The notes beneath the pieces were generated by a model that worked only from the letters and a program-made list of their open reading frames with translations, did no database searches and was not told where the DNA came from. From Ammoniphilus sp. CFH 90114 (GTDB lineage Bacteria > Bacillota > Bacilli > Aneurinibacillales > RAOX-1): 64,000 nt of DNA. The translations under genes were made by a program, and so were the position numbers. The stretch lies in contig NZ_SDLI01000002.1 of assembly GCF_004123195.1 (NCBI RefSeq), forward strand, positions 124,267 to 188,266, in the 5' to 3' direction. Shown here piece after piece: positions 63,366-64,000 of the stretch. Numbering within the stretch: the first letter of the stretch is position 1; each line of letters starts with the position of its first letter.

Positions 63366-64000
63366 TTGAATCGATTAACCATTGCTTTACTCCAAATGGA
63401 TGTCCGATATGGTGAACCTAAAGCGAATCGAAACCGGGTAGATAAACTTTTCTCACAGCTTACGCGCGACAAGAAAATCGATGTTGTCGTGTTACCCGAG
63501 CTCTGGGATACAGGGTATGATCTGCAGCGACTTGAAGAAATAGCTGACTCTGAGGGCCAGGAAGCCAAAGAGCTATTTTCCCAACTAGCGAAAACCTATG
63601 GCGTACATATTATCGGTGGATCAGTTGCTCAGAAAAAAGAGCAGGGAGTATACAATTCGACATTCGTATTCAATCGGCAAGGTCAACTTATACATGAATA
63701 TAGCAAGGTCCACCTTTTTCGGCTCATGCAAGAAGAAAAATTTCTCTTGCCTGGTGAGCATATTAGAGGGTTTGAGCTCGAGGGTCAACCTGCCCTTTGT
63801 CAGATTTGTTATGATATACGCTTCCCAGAAGGGATCCGTACAGCCGCTGCGAACGGAGCCAAGATACTTTTTGTCAGTGCACAATGGCCACATCCTAGAC
63901 TCCATCACTGGCGCCAATTGCTTATATCCAGAGCGATTGAGAATCAGATGTTTGTCATTGCTTGCAACCGGGTAGGGGATGATCCCAATAATATATTTTG
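63366..64000 (+). CDS. nitrilase-superfamily carbon-nitrogen hydrolase (3' end cut by window)
   Basis: The first 211 codons of an amidohydrolase of the nitrilase superfamily; the frame is open to the right edge. It starts with TTG 63366, 8 bases after GGAGGG. The catalytic triad is present: Glu in LPELWDTG, Lys in YSKVHLF and Cys in CQICYDIRFPE. The CYDIRFPE style is like omega-amidase/YkrU (MtnU) members, which hydrolyse 2-oxoglutaramate or alpha-ketoglutaramate-type amides. The mtn genes that would confirm this lie, if anywhere, outside the window. Confidence 0.9.
   Translation, partial: MNRLTIALLQMDVRYGEPKANRNRVDKLFSQLTRDKKIDVVVLPELWDTGYDLQRLEEIADSEGQEAKELFSQLAKTYGVHIIGGSVAQKKEQGVYNSTFVFNRQGQLIHEYSKVHLFRLMQEEKFLLPGEHIRGFELEGQPALCQICYDIRFPEGIRTAAANGAKILFVSAQWPHPRLHHWRQLLISRAIENQMFVIACNRVGDDPNNIF

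Noticed and set aside
1-64000. CRISPR array, prophage, insertion sequence or tRNA gene
   Set aside because: No regularly spaced repeats, transposase, integrase or tRNA-like sequence was found on either strand.

Overview
The window reads as chromosome of an endospore-forming, low-GC Gram-positive rod of the order Bacillales. An alpha/beta-type small acid-soluble spore protein, a GerW/YtfJ-like protein, a YpuI-like protein, a ScoC/Hpr-like regulator, menaquinone methylation (MenG), strong AGGAGG ribosome sites and frequent GTG/TTG starts all support this. The overall feel is of a Brevibacillus/Aneurinibacillus/Ammoniphilus-like member, but genus cannot be decided from the sequence alone. No rRNA, tRNA, CRISPR array, insertion sequence or prophage was seen.

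Layout. 0-4.4 kb: the end of a Tad/Flp pilus operon (TadZ/CpaE, CpaF, TadB, TadC), cut by the left edge. 4.5-12.3 kb: housekeeping and spore genes (menG, a small tyrosine-phosphatase-like gene, an ABC lipoprotein, a Crp/Fnr regulator, TerC, a glycolipid glycosyltransferase, SASP, YtfI/GerW). 12.3-27.4 kb: pyruvate carboxylase, two LysR regulators with neighbouring transporters, RluA, a flavin reductase-like protein, the permease and ATPase of a Trp/Tyr-type ABC importer, YkvA, two acetyltransferase/efflux genes and an MFS drug-efflux-type pump.

27.5-46.7 kb: the standout region, a single co-directional operon of ten tightly packed genes, visibly richer in G+C than its flanks. It encodes a discrete type II polyketide synthase (ketoreductase, acyl carrier protein, ketosynthase, chain-length factor with the active-site Cys replaced by Gln, FabZ-type dehydratase) but no enoyl reductase. 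A carotenoid-desaturase-like flavoprotein, two NRPS proteins (AL-PCP-C-Gly-PCP-C and half-C-A-PCP-C-A-PCP), an Sfp-type phosphopantetheinyl transferase and a stand-alone thioesterase follow. I infer a polyunsaturated (polyenoyl) acyl chain joined to a Gly-X-Glu-like tripeptide. A 7TMR-DISM histidine kinase and an OmpR-type response regulator lie directly downstream, and paired direct repeats of the kind such regulators bind sit before the first gene of the operon.

49.6-64 kb: mixed housekeeping genes: truncated haemoglobin, GNAT, TatA, a pair of related unknown proteins, pterin carbinolamine dehydratase, YpuI, a secreted subtilase, a metallophosphoesterase, acetyl-CoA synthetase, cysteine synthase, PadR and MarR/Hpr regulators, a TPR membrane protein, class I fumarase and, cut by the right edge, a nitrilase-family hydrolase. 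Several small genes (56, 43 and 35 codons) and two likely non-canonical start codons (AUC and AUU) are reported as well.
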